Of a stretch of 64,000 bases of DNA, positions 42,950 through 55,010 are shown piece by piece; the first letter of the stretch is position 1, and every line of letters begins with the position of its first letter. The DNA lies in NCBI GenBank assembly GCA_034231615.1, contig CM067306.1, forward strand, positions 67,673,579 through 67,737,578, given 5' to 3'. The stretch is from Meghimatium bilineatum. Its lineage: Eukaryota; Mollusca; Gastropoda; Stylommatophora; Philomycidae. The notes beneath the pieces were generated by a model. It was not told the origin of the DNA. It ran no database searches and saw nothing but the letters and a program-made list of their open reading frames with translations. The translations under genes and the position numbers were made by a program.

Positions 42950-43335
42950 ACAAAGACGAATAGATCAAGTCGATACATTAAGTCAAGAGTATGGACTGGA
43001 TATAAACATCCAGAAAATAACCAAAAAAAATATGATAATCAGCAAAGTCACAGAAGAACAAGAGCTAAACATAAAATACATGGAGACATATTTTTTCGAC
43101 AATAAGTAGAACATTATCAATATTTTGGACACATAATTACAAATGACGGCAGATGTGAAACAGAAATTAAAAGGAGAATAGGAATGGCTAAAAGTAATTT
43201 AAATGACATGAGGAAAATAGTAACATCTAAATAAATTACAACCAAGTAAAAATGAGAATTATAAAATGCTGCATCTATTCTATATTAATGAATGGCTAAG
43301 AAACATGGAAAAATAAAACCAGATATAGCAGAAAA
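42950..43335 (+). mobile_element. LINE RT thumb fragment
   Basis: Plus reading gives RRIDQVDTLSQEYGLDINIQ, then in other frames HIITNDGRCETEIKRRIGMA and KSNLNDMRKIVTSK. It ends where a new LINE copy starts. Confidence 0.8.
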
Positions 43336-44640
43336 ACAATGCTGATTCGTAGAAGGAAAGGCACAAAAAATGCCCTATACATAGTAAGAACACTAATGGA
43401 GAGGGCCATAGAAGTACAACAAGACCTTTATCTGTGCTTCATAGATTGCAGCAAAGCATTTGACAAGGTGAAGCATTCAGAAATTATAAAACTGCTATAA
43501 AATCTTAACGTTGATGGGAAAGATCTAATAATAGTTATAAATATGTATGGGAAACAAACGGCTGCGATGAGAGTTAACAACACTATAGGCAGATTTCAAA
43601 AGATAGAAATGGGTGTCGGGCAAGGTTGTGTAATGTCACAGGAACTTTTCTTCCTGTTTAAAGAATACATTATGCGAAATATAGAAGATATACCCGGAAT
43701 ACAAGTGGGAGGATGCAATATAAATAACTTGAGATATGCTGTCGACGTAGTACTGATCGCATGAACTAGAAGCCCTGTTTAATAATGTAGTGAAAGAAAG
43801 TAAAAACAAAGGCTTCTGTTTAAACAAGATGAAAACAAAAATAATGGTTGTATCGAAGAGACATACACCACCAAGATGCAACATAATAATTAACGAAATA
43901 AAATTAGCACAAGTTGAAAAACTCAAATATCTTGGCACCCTGTTACCATCAGAAGGTAGATGCTCAAGTGAGATAAAGAGTCGAACAGCACAAGCCAAAT
44001 CAGCATTTAAAAAAAAAGAAAAAAAATGAGAACCATTTTGTACAATGAAAGACTATCAATGCAGACCAGAAATTCGAGTGCTGAGATGTTATATCGAACC
44101 AATTCTTTTTTATGGATGTGAAGCATGGACTGTAAAAAAAAATTCAAAGCGAATTAGAGGCTACAGAGATGTGGTTTCTGAGAAAAATGATGAAAATACC
44201 ATGGACAGCTAAGAAAACTAATGCAGAGGTTCTCATTGATGCAGGCGTAAAAAGATCAATCATATCAAACATTAGGGGCAGACAGTCAAGATTTCTAGGC
44301 ATGTGCTGAGAAGAACACAGCTTGAACACTTTATAACCACTGGAAAGATCAAGGGGAGAAGAGATAAGGGACAACAAAGAAAAAAGTTACTAGATGGACT
44401 TGTATTGTGGCACGGTAGAAATTCACCAACCGAGCTTATTGACAACACAAGAGACAGAGAGTCGTGGAGAAACATGAAACAGTTTTTGAAGACATTACGT
44501 GAAGGTAAAGTCGAGGGGAAAGAGCAAGAGGTAGGCAGAGATTTATAATCTAGCAGAGTGCACCACCAGAACAAAAGACAGGGGATGCTGGAGGTCTGTT
44601 GCAGCTAACCTTCGTTGCGGAGACAGTACGTGTTGAGGAT
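43336..44640 (+). mobile_element. LINE ORF2 fragment with a chimeric 3' end
   Basis: RT motif 1 (FVEGKGTKNALYIVRTLMER, FIDCSKAFDKVKHSEI) is followed by VGQGCVMSQELFFLF, a catalytic box decayed from YADD to YAVD, and the thumb (VEKLKYLGTLLPSEGRCSSE). From 44040 it closely matches the inverted LINE at 48474-48960 (KDYQCRPEIRVLRCYIEPIL). At about 44475, after ESWRNMK, it switches to the 3' end of the GATG-tailed family (REGKVEGKEQEVGRD and the ctagcagagtgcacc signature). Frame breaks are numerous. Confidence 0.85.
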
Positions 44641-44644
44641 GACT

Positions 44645-45470
44645 GTCCAGGCGGAAAGAAGTGGAAAGTGGAAAGAAGACCACCCCAAATATAATACAGA
44701 TGATGGGTATTACCAACTATCTAGAAGAGACCAGGTTATCCTGCTGCGCATCAGAAATGGTCACAACAAAATGAGACATCACCTATACACCAAATTCAAA
44801 TATAAATAACCCAAATATCGGAGGATGACCGACAAAAAGGAAGTGCCGCAGTAACCATACAAATAGAGGTGAATGCAAATAAAGTAAATAGGTTACTACA
44901 TCAATATAAAATAATAAAATATAGAAAATAACAATAAATAAAAGGAACAAACACAACAGTCAAGGTGTCGGTCCAATTGGGACCTTTAAAGACAACAAAA
45001 ACAGATAAGATTGTGTTGCACTGGATCTGGTGTGTCTTTTTGTTAATTTCCTGGTGGGAAAGATCCATTTTGTTTATATTCGTTATGGTCTTTTGTTCTT
45101 AACTGTTTTTGTTGTCTTTAAAGGTCCCAATTAGACCGACACGTTGACTGTTGTGTTTGTTCCTTTTATTTATTGTTATTTTCTATATTTTATTATTTTA
45201 TATTGATATAGTAACCTATTTACGTTATTTGCATTCACACCAAATTCAAATAGGTACAACTGTGCTTTGCCATTGCAACTTGCGAATTGACAGCAGAACA
45301 TCTTACAAGAACGTCTCCAGTATGCAGACCTGAGAAACAAGTCATGACCCACCCCAATCAGCGTCAAAGAGAAACTGTATGGAACAGTGGAAACTAAAAC
45401 AGACAGCAGCTCACATTCAAGAATCCGGCGTTCCAACCTGACTGAGCGATGATCACCGAAGAATAGTGTT
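44645..45470 (+). mobile_element. RNase H LINE 3' fragment, split by an inverted-repeat insertion
   Basis: The left part reads WKEDHPKYNTDDGYYQLSRR, DQVILLRIRNGHNKMRHHLY and TKFKY and stops at 44802. The right part resumes at 45253 in the same family (IGTTVLCHCN, the CxC of the zinc finger). Between them lies the 434-bp insert with the palindrome. The 16-bp acaccaaattcaaata occurs on both sides (44787-44802 and 45237-45252). Confidence 0.85.
44803..45236. mobile_element. Foldback-like insert with 136-bp inverted arms
   Basis: Arms 44869-45004 and 45103-45238 are reverse complements with about four mismatches in 136 bases. They enclose a 98-base loop. A 66-base non-palindromic stretch (44803-44868) precedes the left arm. 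The insert is flanked by a 16-bp direct repeat. There is no coding capacity. It could be a foldback/MITE-type element, or a cDNA that snapped back on itself during LINE integration. Confidence 0.8.
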
Positions 45471-45472
45471 GC

Positions 45473-45950
45473 AATATTGTAGGTCATATTGTTGCATTAT
45501 GGCAGGGCGTATTGTTGCATTATGGCAGGTCATATTGTTGCACTATGGCAGGTCATATTGTTGTAATATTGTAGGTCATATTGTTGCATTATGGCAGGTC
45601 ATATTGTTGCACTTTTGTAGGTCATAGTGTTGCATTAACGCTGGGCGTATTGTTGCATTATGGCAGGTCATATTGTTGCATTATGGCAGGTCATAGTGTT
45701 GCACTATTGTAGATTATATTGTTGTATTATGGCAGGTCATAGTGTTGCGCTATTGTAAGTCATATTGTTGCATTATGGCAGGTCACATTGTTGCATTATG
45801 GAAAGTCATATTGCTGCATTATGGCAGGTCATATTGTTGCAATATGGCAGGTCATAGTGTTGCATTAAGACAGGTCATATTGATGCAATATGGCAGGTCA
45901 TATTGTTGCATTAAGGCAGGTAATATTGTTGCAATATGACAGGTCACAGT
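45473..45950. repeat. Minisatellite, 23-bp unit, about 21 copies
   Basis: The unit ggcaggtcatattgttgcat then tat begins directly after the decayed 3' end of the split RNase H LINE. Confidence 0.94.
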
Positions 45951-46261
45951 GTTGATATTGTTTGCTCCCCTATCTGTCCCCTCAATAACACAGAGGGACA
46001 CACTTTCTTGATAGCAATTACAACTTATTTTTGATATGTCCAATCACGAGTAGGGAGTGTTGCACCATAAACTACAACAAGAACCGCTGATGTTGCACTA
46101 CAATATCAGTTAGCTCCGCCCAATAACCCTTTCAAGGAAAAACGTGGCTGGAGAAACACAATGGAAACTGACTTCAAATGTCAAGGCTATGGGGCGTGTG
46201 TTTGTCAACCAACATTTCGTTCATAACAACTTTCTGTAATCTGTTTTTGACATACTTTTTA

Positions 46262-46610
46262 TTCCACATCTGTGTTTGTTCTCAAACTCCTGTAGATTAG
46301 CAGGATATAGTCCAGAGATCAGGATGTGTTATGTCTCAAACTCCTGTAGATTATCAGGATATAGTCCAGAGAATGGAATAAATAGCGACAATAGAATATA
46401 GATATGTTGCGATATCTGCGTCTTTCGGGCTGACAATCCGACTTGAACATTTATTCGGATCACTTTGACCCTTTATGGGATAGAACAACCCACCTACAAA
46501 ATATTCTTATTTGCTACTAACGACATACAAGGCAGGTAGCAGCGTTTGCTAATATTTGCTACCCAGTCGTTCAATGGAAACACACGGTTATGTTCTCAGA
46601 CTCCAACCAC
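46262..46610 (-). repeat. Dispersed repeat family A, copy with internal duplication
   Basis: The phrase tctcaaactcctgtagatta followed by caggatatagtccagaga occurs twice in succession. Later landmarks are ctttcgggctgacaatccg, tcggatcactttgaccc and atacaaggcaggtagcag. Confidence 0.7.
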
Positions 46611-46721
46611 TCTAAATGTAAGCAGGGGAACAGCATTTTATTTGTTAAATGAGTTGTCTTGACTTAGAACTTGACTTGGATATTGATATATTTCGAGCCA
46701 ACTAAATCGGATTCAGCCTAA

Positions 46722-47156
46722 CATTTTGTGTGTGGCTGAGCCACCTACGAATTAGATAACAATTTCACACACAACCTGTGACTGAGCCACCTACGAATTA
46801 GATAACCATTTCACACACAACCTGTGACTGAGCCACCTACGATTTAGATAACCATTTCACACACAACCTGTGACGGACAACATTTCACACACAACCTGTG
46901 ACAGACAACACTTCACACACAACCTGTGACGGACAACATTCACACACAACCTGTGACTGACAACATTTCACATACAACCTGTGACTGACAACATTTCACA
47001 CACAACCTGTGACGGACAACATTTCACACACAACCTGTGACGGACAACATTTCACACACAACGTGTGACGGACAACATTTCACACACAACCAGTGACGGA
47101 CAACATTTCACACACAACCTGTGACTGACACCTACGAATTAGATAACCATTTCACA
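46722..47156. repeat. Mixed minisatellite, 28-bp unit with a longer 46-bp form
   Basis: The common unit is caacatttcacacacaacct then gtgacgga. A longer unit with gagccacctacgaattagat starts and ends the array. Confidence 0.92.
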
Positions 47157-47429
47157 CACGTAGAACCTTCCATTGTCGCTTTTTAGAACATCTGCCTATC
47201 CTTTTTATCTCTTATGAATATTTGTCTAATGTTAAGGGACGCCCATTTCATCAGGGACCATTGGACAAGCTGGCACACCCTAGTCGGAACACAGCTATCA
47301 ATAAGACATGGACCCACCCCCTGGCTTTCTTTATTAGATATTTCGTTTATGATTATGGCTATTAACCGACGTTATTGCACTCCGGGCTAACCTATAGCAG
47401 ATCCGTCTTCTCTAGAAGATCTCCAGGTG

Positions 47430-47562
47430 TTATGTCCCTATACATGTTTATAGTCTACAGGTGTTATGTCCCTATACATGTTTATAGTCTCCAGGTGTTA
47501 TGTCCCTATACATGTTTATAGTCTCCAGGTGTTATGTCCCTATACATGTTTATAGTCTCCAT
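47430..47562. repeat. Minisatellite, 34-bp unit, 4 copies
   Basis: The unit caggtgttatgtccctatac then atgtttatagtctc is virtually identical in all copies. Confidence 0.94.
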
Positions 47563-47604
47563 AAGAAACAATTTTGATCTTCCTCGATGGTAAAATTTAT
47601 GCAC

Positions 47605-47865
47605 AAAATGTGACGTTTAACATTTAATATGTCATCTATTCTGGAGGCACATTTTTAAATTTAATATGTCATCTATTCTGGAGGCACATTTTTAAATTTA
47701 ATATGTGATCTTTTCTGGAGGCACATTTTTTAATTTAATATGTGATGTTTTCTGGAGGCATATTTTTTAATTTAATATGTGATGTTTTCTGGAGGCATAA
47801 ATAGACACATTTTTAAATTTAATATGTGATGTTTTCTGGGGGCATAAATAGACACATTTTTTTCC
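47605..47865. repeat. Minisatellite, about 38-50 bp unit, 6 copies
   Basis: Units contain tttaatatgtgatgttttctg then gaggcacattttt. Later copies carry an extra aaatagac. Confidence 0.9.
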
Positions 47866-48420
47866 TGGTACTCCATTAGCACATCACATGTTTTGTGGTC
47901 TACAATAATTGCCTGTATCTATTCATGTACAATGATAGCAGGAGCTACTGACATCATTTGGGTAGTTCAAGGTCAGACAAGTGTTTTCGTAAACAGTGCA
48001 TATGTAAGGATTATGTTACGGAATCTTGGTAGTCGATAATCGAAGGGATTTCACACACACGCATGCATGCATGGACACACACACACATCAATACACAAAC
48101 ATGTATCAAATTGGAATGCCCCTCCCACTTCCTTCTGTTCACACACCATCAGGGTTGCCACAATGATGGAACTGTTTATACCCAAATTTTATTGCAAAAC
48201 ATTTACAGACTCGTAAATTGTGCACGAAAAAGATATTCACCAGATATAGGTCCTCTTAATAGCATCACACAACAAATCAATCATCTTAACTGATACAACT
48301 GTTTCCAGCTTTCCTTTGGCCCCATTTAGGTAATGCTTTATGTTAGTAGGCAGTGAAAAACCCCATCAGCCAAATATGACAAGATGAGTGACGATGTGTG
48401 ACTAATGAGCAGGATTTACA
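47866..48420. other. No recognised feature
   Basis: I looked for exons and LINE words on both strands and found none that I can support. Confidence 0.45.
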
Positions 48421-48423
48421 TAA

Positions 48424-48433
48424 TCAATCAATT

Positions 48434-48467
<34 letters not shown>

Positions 48468-48468
48468 G
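48424..48468. repeat. (ATCA)n microsatellite, LINE 3' tail
   Basis: About eleven ATCA units lie directly against the 3' end of the minus-strand LINE at 48474. On the sense strand it reads as a TTGA tail, a simple-repeat tail of the kind many RTE/CR1-type LINEs end in. Confidence 0.88.
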
Positions 48469-48473
48469 TGCCC

Positions 48474-48960
48474 CATGCCGAATGGCGTAGGCGATCATGT
48501 TTCTTCACAATTCTCTGTCCCTTATGTTGTCTATAAGCTCGATTGGTGAGCTTTTACCGTGCCACAATACTAGTCCATCTAGAAACTTTTCTTTTTGTCG
48601 TCCCATATCCCCTCTCCCTTTGATCTTTCCAGTGGTTATTAAGTGTTCAAGCTGTGTTCTTCTCAGCACATGCCCTAGAAATCTTGACTGTCTGCTCCTA
48701 ATGTTTGATATGATTGATCTGTTTACGCAAGCATCAATGAGATCATCTGCATTAGTTTTCTTGGCTGTCCATGGTATTTTCATCATTCTTCTCAAAAACC
48801 ACATTTCTGTAGCCTCCAAGTCACTTTGAATTTTTTTGTTTAAAGTCCATGTTTCACATCCATAAACAAGAATTGGTTCGATATAACATCTCAGTACTCG
48901 AATTTCTGGTCTGCATTGATAGTCTTTCATTGTACAAAATGGTTGTCATTTTTTTTGTAA
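48474..48960 (-). mobile_element. LINE 3' fragment (TTGA-tailed family)
   Basis: The minus strand has one open frame, 48505-48930: MKDYQCRPEIRVLRCYIEPI, LVYGCETWTLNKKIQSDLEA, TEMWFLRRMMKIPWTAKKTN and GKIKGRGDMGRQKEKFLDGL. It then reads on to IAYAIRHGT and the TTGA tail. It is the better-preserved relative of 44040-44475 and looks young. It is 5'-truncated to the RT thumb and tail. Confidence 0.9.
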
Positions 48961-49019
48961 TTTGGCTTGTGCTGTTCGGCTCTTTTTACATAATAAAACG
49001 CGTGTGAATCCAGTGAAAT

Positions 49020-49095
49020 GCATTTGAAATATAAAATTTCTAGTAACAATCTAGATAATGAAATACAAAATTTCTAGTAACAATCTAGATAATGG
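49020..49095. repeat. Two-copy tandem repeat, 37-bp unit
   Basis: atataaaatttctagtaaca and atctagataatg occur twice in succession. Confidence 0.8.
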
Positions 49096-49124
49096 ACCTA
49101 TGTTTCTTGCCTTGTCATTTGACA

Positions 49125-49475
49125 GATGTTGAGATAATGCTGTTCCTCTTCGCAAGCGAAAATGAGTATGTCATTAAGAAGGGTCAACTCAGAACTGGAC
49201 ACAATAAATTAAACAGCCATATGTATACACAATTTTTAATTGGCACAACAGCAAAGTGTACATATGGACACGTCAACCAGACTTCAGAACATATACTTCA
49301 AGAATGTGCAAATTATGACACATTAAGATGTACATACTGGCCTTCTGATACACTTATGAATGTTAAACTTTATGGTACAAAACAAGAAATGGAAAACACT
49401 GTCCAATTTACACCAGAAACAACACTGCAGATATAGACATTATTAGCGAACGAAAGAATAAGAAGAAGAAGGGCC
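49125..49475 (+). mobile_element. RNase H LINE 3' end fragment
   Basis: Open frame with GQLRTGHNKLNSHMYTQFLI, GTTAKCTYGHVNQTSEHILQ, ECANYDTLRCTYWP, ending ETTLQI, then tail gaacgaaagaataagaagaag. The zinc-finger-like C-x-C has become C-x-Y, so the site is damaged. It resembles the nested copy at 26472. Confidence 0.88.
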
Positions 49476-49741
49476 AAATTTGGTTACATTGTTTGTGAGA
49501 CCTCAGATGGGTAATGTGTTGTCAATCCGGTCCTGTTTCACTGTGAGCAGGAATGTAGTAGGTCTTGAGATCAGGGAAAAGTCTGGTCTCTACTTTTCAT
49601 TTCCTATGAGTCGCAAGTAACGTTCTACCTTGTTAGAAACTTATAATATCCGCTCTGATCTGACCGATGGCTTTCTTCAGAAGCTTGTGTCAAACGAGAA
49701 CGTCGACTGTATAGAAGACCTAAGTGCTGAAAGTAAACAAG

Positions 49742-49903
49742 CATTCTTCTTCTTCAGCGTTCATTCTCAAACTCCTGCTGGATCTCTCTAGTAGCAGGAC
49801 CATGATCCATTCTAGATTTCCAGCAGGATGTAGTCCAGAGAACGGAAATGCGCTGTGTCGCCGTTTAATTTGCGCCAATGGCCCGACATATCCGTCTTCG
49901 GCG
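49742..49903 (-). repeat. Dispersed repeat family B (SINE-like), copy 3
   Basis: The plus strand shows ttcttcttcagcgttcattc, tcaaactcctgctggatctc, gatgtagtccagagaacgg and cgacatatccgtcttcggc. It is a well-preserved copy with the TTC (antisense GAA) tail. Confidence 0.75.
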
Positions 49904-50167
49904 GGAAACAAGCATTCAATTGTTACGTTTTTGATTATTGTCTTGGTTGCCTTTGATTACTATTTATATACTTGGAGTTGCCTGCCATAAATAGCCAAGA
50001 CCTAGCAACGAAGCGCACGGAAATAATGAAATCAGCCTTGTAGGTTATGTGTGCACATGTCTGTACTGGAGCCCAGTCATGGGCCAATTATGCAATGTTT
50101 GACACTAGTTACAACATCGCTCAGAGTGGATTGCTAGGTGGGGGGGGGGAGGGTGAAAGAAAGGAGT

Positions 50168-50397
50168 CACTATGAAAACTAGAAACTTCCATTAACTGCG
50201 GGCTTAGTTTGACAATGTAAAACTAGAAACTTCCATTAACTGCGGGCTTAGTTTGACAATGTAAAACTAGAAACTTCCATTAACTGCGGGCTTAGTTTGA
50301 CAATGTAAAACTAGAAACTTCCATTAACTGCGGGCTTAGTTTGACAATGTAAAACTAGAAACTTCCATTAACTGCGGGATTAGTTTGACAATGTAAA
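50168..50397. repeat. Minisatellite, 44-bp unit, 5 copies
   Basis: The unit aactagaaacttccattaac, tgcgggcttagtttgac, aatgtaa is identical in nearly all copies. Confidence 0.96.
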
Positions 50398-50454
50398 AAC
50401 GGAAAGAAGGATTCAGGATTTTAAATATAAGTGCTAGAGATGTTTGTTAGAGAA

Positions 50455-51290
50455 TTAGTTATATTCTTCTTATTCTTCTTCTCCGATCAGTTTCCTATCC
50501 TCATAAGTCTATGCAGGAAGTTGGGCCGCCTCCATGAATTCAAACGTCAGCATGAGGTCCTCACGGTTGCTCCACAGCTTTATTTTCAGATCTGTCTCTT
50601 GGTGCCATATTTTAGTTCTCACTTCATCTAAGAATGTGTCTGCAGAATGTGTTCTAGAGTCTGGGGACACTTTTGACATGGGCATTGGTCAGTTTGGACA
50701 GCCTTCATTGTGTGGAGATGTGCTTGTAGTCTACAGTGTGTGCAAAAATTGTGGTTTGCTGTGACCTGCTTACCTTTAGAATGGGGTCCTGTGGAAAGTT
50801 AATGTCTGTTCTCTGACTCCATGTATATTTGTATTTTATTTTGATGAGAGTTTTTGCTTCAGTCAGTGATATTCTGAGTTGGAATTGTTCCTTTTTTTTT
50901 GCACCTGCTTTTGCCAGTCTGTCAGCTGCTTCATTTCCTGCTATTCCACAGTGTGCAAGGATCCACTGCAGCACAACTGTATTGTTAACAGACGTTGATT
51001 TACAAGTTCTACAGTTGTGTTTGTTAGGACACCTTTAGGTTCATTTTGGATGTGGAGTACTGAAATGCAGTCTCACAGGAAGACTATATTAGCTCATTTG
51101 AGTCTGTTCCTCTAAATCCTTTGATTTTTCTAAGATTTCTTGTAGCTCTCCCCATAGTTTGTTGACAATTTGCCAGTAGCTATTGAGAGTTCTAAATTTG
51201 GAGTGTTTGGTATGATTATTAGTATCCCATATCCTCCTTTCTTTACTGTATCCTCTGATGATCCATCTGTGAAGACGTGATATAGAATAC
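50455..51290 (-). mobile_element. RNase H LINE 3' part, inverted
   Basis: Minus reading starts with the RNase H strand (SRLHRWIIRGYSKERRIWDT near 51270), continues to LQWILAHCGIAGNEAADRLA (50974 downward) and ends in a tail with a GAA-type 3' end (ttcttcttattcttcttctc at about 50463 on plus). Frames break between the domains. It differs enough from the LINE at 24415 to be a separate subfamily. Confidence 0.88.
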
Positions 51291-51524
51291 AATTAGTTTA
51301 TGTAATTATTTATACAGAATAGGCCTACAAGAAAATATCTAGAATCTTATCTAGAAACACGTTTGGCAGTGGTGAAACGGCGTTCACTTGTTTTGTATGA
51401 ATGTTCTTGATTTTTAGCTTAAGCACCACAGCAGCACATCGAGATGTAGTAGTTTTAACACTGACTACCACAACGGAGGTATGAATGTGCAACGAAACAC
51501 GACTCACTTTAAAAAATGACGTTG

Positions 51525-51715
51525 ACTGCAACAGTCAAGGGTAGAAGGACAAGAGGTGGTAAAAAAGATCCTACATTTATAACATCTAAGAATGGCCTAG
51601 GCTTGATTTCTACATTCCTCCGAAAGGTTGAAGATAAAAGTGTTTGGAAGACATTTTGTGCTGATGTCTTCCATGTGGAAACACGACGATCAGGATGTGT
51701 TATGTATCTTACTAT
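51525..51715 (+). mobile_element. LINE 3' end fragment
   Basis: Plus reading gives VKGRRTRGGKKDPTFI, LGLISTFLRKVEDKSVWKTF and CADVFHVETRRSG, the usual C-terminal tail (GRRxRGxxRxxWxxxI, L...VEDRxxWR) in open frame. It abuts the 41-bp array that starts soon after. Confidence 0.7.
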
Positions 51716-51734
51716 TATTATTATTTTGACAACA

Positions 51735-52918
51735 GTTCCAAAAGAAACAATTCTACCAACAACAACATTACTTGCTGTTATGACCAGACAATTCTACCAA
51801 CATTACTTGCTGTTGTGACCAGATAATTCTACTAACAACAGCACTACTTGCGGTTGTGACCAGACAATTCTACCAACATTACTTGCGGTTGTGACCAGAT
51901 AATTCTACTAACAACAACACTACTTGCTGTTATGTTCAGACAATTCTACCAACATTACTTGCGGTTGTGACCAGATAATTCTACTAACAACAACACTACT
52001 TGCTGTTATGTTCAGACAATTCTACCAACATTACTTGCTGTTATGACCAGACAATTCTACCAGCATTACTTGCGGTTGTGACCAGATAATTCTACTAACA
52101 ACAACACTACTTGCTGTTGTGACCAGATAATTTTACTAACAACAATGATACTTGTTGGTGTGACCAGACAATTTTACTAACAACGATACTTGTTGGTGTG
52201 ACCAGACAATTTTACTAACTACAATGATACTTGTTGGTGTGACCAGACAATTTTACTAACAACAACGATACTTGTTGGTGTGACCAGATAATTCTACTAA
52301 CAACAATGATACTTGTTGGTGTGACCAGACAATTTTACTAACAACGATACTTGTTGGTGTGACCAGACAATTTTACTAACTACAATGATACTTGTTGGTG
52401 TGACCAGACAATTTTACTAACAACAACGTACTTGTTGGTGTGACCAGACAATTTTTCTAACAACAATGATACTTGTTAGTGTGACCAGACAATGTTACTA
52501 ACAACAACGATACTTGTTGGTGTGACCAGACAATGAATGTTGCTAACAACAAGGATTCTTGATGGTGTGACCAGACAATGTTACTAACAACAACGATACT
52601 TGTTGGTGTGACCAGACAATGTTACTAACAACAATGATACGTGTTGGTGTGACCAGACAATGTTACTAACAACAACGATACTTGTTGGTGTGACCAGACA
52701 ATGTTACTAATAACAATGATTCTTGTTGGTGTGACCAGACAATGTTACTAACAACAACGATACTTGTTGGTGTGACCAGACAATGTTACTAACAACAATG
52801 ATTCTTGTTGGTGTGACCAGACAATGTTACTAACAACAATGATTCTTGTTGGTGTGACCAGACAATGTTACTAACAACAATGATACTTGTTGGTGTGACC
52901 AGACAATTTTACTAACAT
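51735..52918. repeat. Minisatellite, about 41-bp unit, about 29 copies
   Basis: Units carry actaacaacaatgatacttg then ttggtgtgaccagacaatgtt. The left third uses a different subtype (acttgctgttatgaccaga with ttctaccaacatt), and the right part is more homogeneous. Confidence 0.95.
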
Positions 52919-52919
52919 C

Positions 52920-53374
52920 ACTATTTGCGACCAGGATGACTCGTGTTTTCAGCAATTTAAACATGAAAACGTGTTGAAAAAAAACTGTTACATTTTAAAA
53001 TTGACCAAATATACAATAATATCCTAAGTTTTATTTAAATGATCAAATTTCTAAAATCTCGCCATGCGATAGCAAATATGGCAATTCGGCAGATTCTTTT
53101 CGAAAATGACTACTATCGTAATATCGAGTTTTCGAAGCTAAGGTCACAGCTGAGAGATAAATATTCTTAGTATATAAAAGTTACCTAACCACAGATAGTT
53201 CAAAAACTCATATCTTGCTAGTGTGACTAGCCACTCTGTGTTCTCATATCTCGTTCAAGATTGATTTTTTTATTGTTTATTTCTGCACTACATGTTAAGT
53301 TTTGTTCAAGTTTATTCAACACTTTGAAACATTGTTGCCGTCATTTTCAGTGTGTGTGTGTTTTTTCCCCCTTC
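52920..53374. other. No recognised feature
   Basis: AT-rich sequence. No repeat or coding signal is seen. Confidence 0.45.
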
Positions 53375-53645
53375 GTCTTCGATCGTTCTCAAGCTCATGC
53401 TGGTAGCAGGTTGTAGTTGTTTAATGAACGGAATGAGTTGTGTCATGGCTTACAGCTTGTATGCGATATTTGCATTTTTCTGCTGGACACATCTGACTAC
53501 ACGGTTTTTGGGTCACTTCGTGATGGGGCAGGTTATCCACATAACTTAATCGCCTTAGCCGCGCACCACGACATGAATGGTACGCTATGGTGTTGCTATT
53601 CTTTGCTGAGCCCAGCCATAACAGGAACAATTATTTTACTGAGTT
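53375..53645 (-). repeat. Dispersed repeat family A, copy
   Basis: Landmarks are cgttctcaagctcatgctgg, tgtcatggcttacagcttgt, tctgctggacacatctgac, ttgggtcacttcgtgatggg and tggtgttgctattctttgct. Confidence 0.7.
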
Positions 53646-53907
53646 ACTTCTAGTTGTTTTTATTTGATGTTCCTGTCGTTATGTGTTGTAGACCACAGAA
53701 TAGTGTTGAAACTTCCACCTACCATACATGTCGCAAGAGGCAGCTAGGAACGTTAAGCATAAAGTTGACTGCATTACTCCATGATATTCTGTGATTAAGA
53801 ACCATGTCTAGACTCTGCTGGCAGCGAATCAAATTATACATATGTCACATTTCTAGAGATTTTATTTCACAAATGCAAAGCCTCTTCCCAAGGTAGAATA
53901 ATGATCC

Positions 53908-53973
53908 AGCTTGTGTCTCTGCCCCAGCTTGTGTCTCTGCCCCAGCTTGTGTCTCTGCCCCAGCTTGTGTCTC
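53908..53973. repeat. Minisatellite, 18-bp unit, 4 copies
   Basis: cagcttgtgtctctgccc is repeated four times without change. Confidence 0.93.
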
Positions 53974-54124
53974 TGCACTTTTATATTTTACATGCACATT
54001 GAGTCAGTTATCTACTTCTGGAACTCTAACATGCAAGACTAACACCAATGATGAACTGAAAAAAACATGCCAGACATAAGGAAATAAGAGTGATAGATTC
54101 GTAGTTCCTCGGGAGTTCTATCAT

Positions 54125-55010
54125 TATTATTATTTTATCCTTCTAGAATTTTATCATGCTCTTTCCAGTATTTTATCATGTTCCTTCTAGTATTTTATCA
54201 TACTTCTTTTAGCATTTTATCATATTCCTTCTAGCAATATATCATGTTCATTCTAGTATTTTATCATGTTCCTACTAGTAATTTATCATATCCCTTCTAA
54301 TCTTTTATCATGTTCCTTCAGGCATTTTATCATGTTCCTTCTGGAATTTTATCATGTTCATTTTGTTATTTATGCATTTTCATTCTAGAATTTTTGACGT
54401 TTCTTTTAGTATGTTATCATGTTCCTTCTGGTATTTTGTAATGTTCCTTCTAATATTTTATCATGTTTCTTCATGTATTTTATCTGGTATGTATCATGTT
54501 CCTTGTAATATTTTATGTTTCTTATGGTATTTTATCCTGTTCCTTCTTGTATATTATAATGTTCACTCTGGTATTTTATCACGTTCCATCTTGTATTTTA
54601 TCATGTTCTTTCTAGTATTATATCATGTTCCTTTTATTATGTTATCATGTTCCTTGTGTTATTTTATCATGTCCCTTATAGTATATTATCATGTTTATTC
54701 TTATATTTTATCATGTTCATTCTGGTAATTATCCTTTCTTCTTGACTTTTATCATTTTCCATCTAGTATCCTATCACACTCCTTCTGATATTTTAGCATG
54801 TTCATTCTAGTATTTTATCATGTTTCTTCTAGTATTTTATCATGTTCCTTCTGGTATTTTATCATGATTAATCTAGTATTTTATCATGTTCCTTCTGGTA
54901 TTTTATCATGATTAATCTAGTATTTTATCATGTTCTTTCTGGTATTTTATTATGTTTATTTCAGTATTTTATTTTATCTTGTTCATTGTAGTATTTTGTC
55001 ATTAACAATA
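54125..55010. repeat. Degenerate minisatellite, about 22-bp unit, about 40 copies
   Basis: The unit attttatcatgttccttcta then gt varies widely between copies, an older array than the others. Plus-strand frames remain open by chance. Confidence 0.93.
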
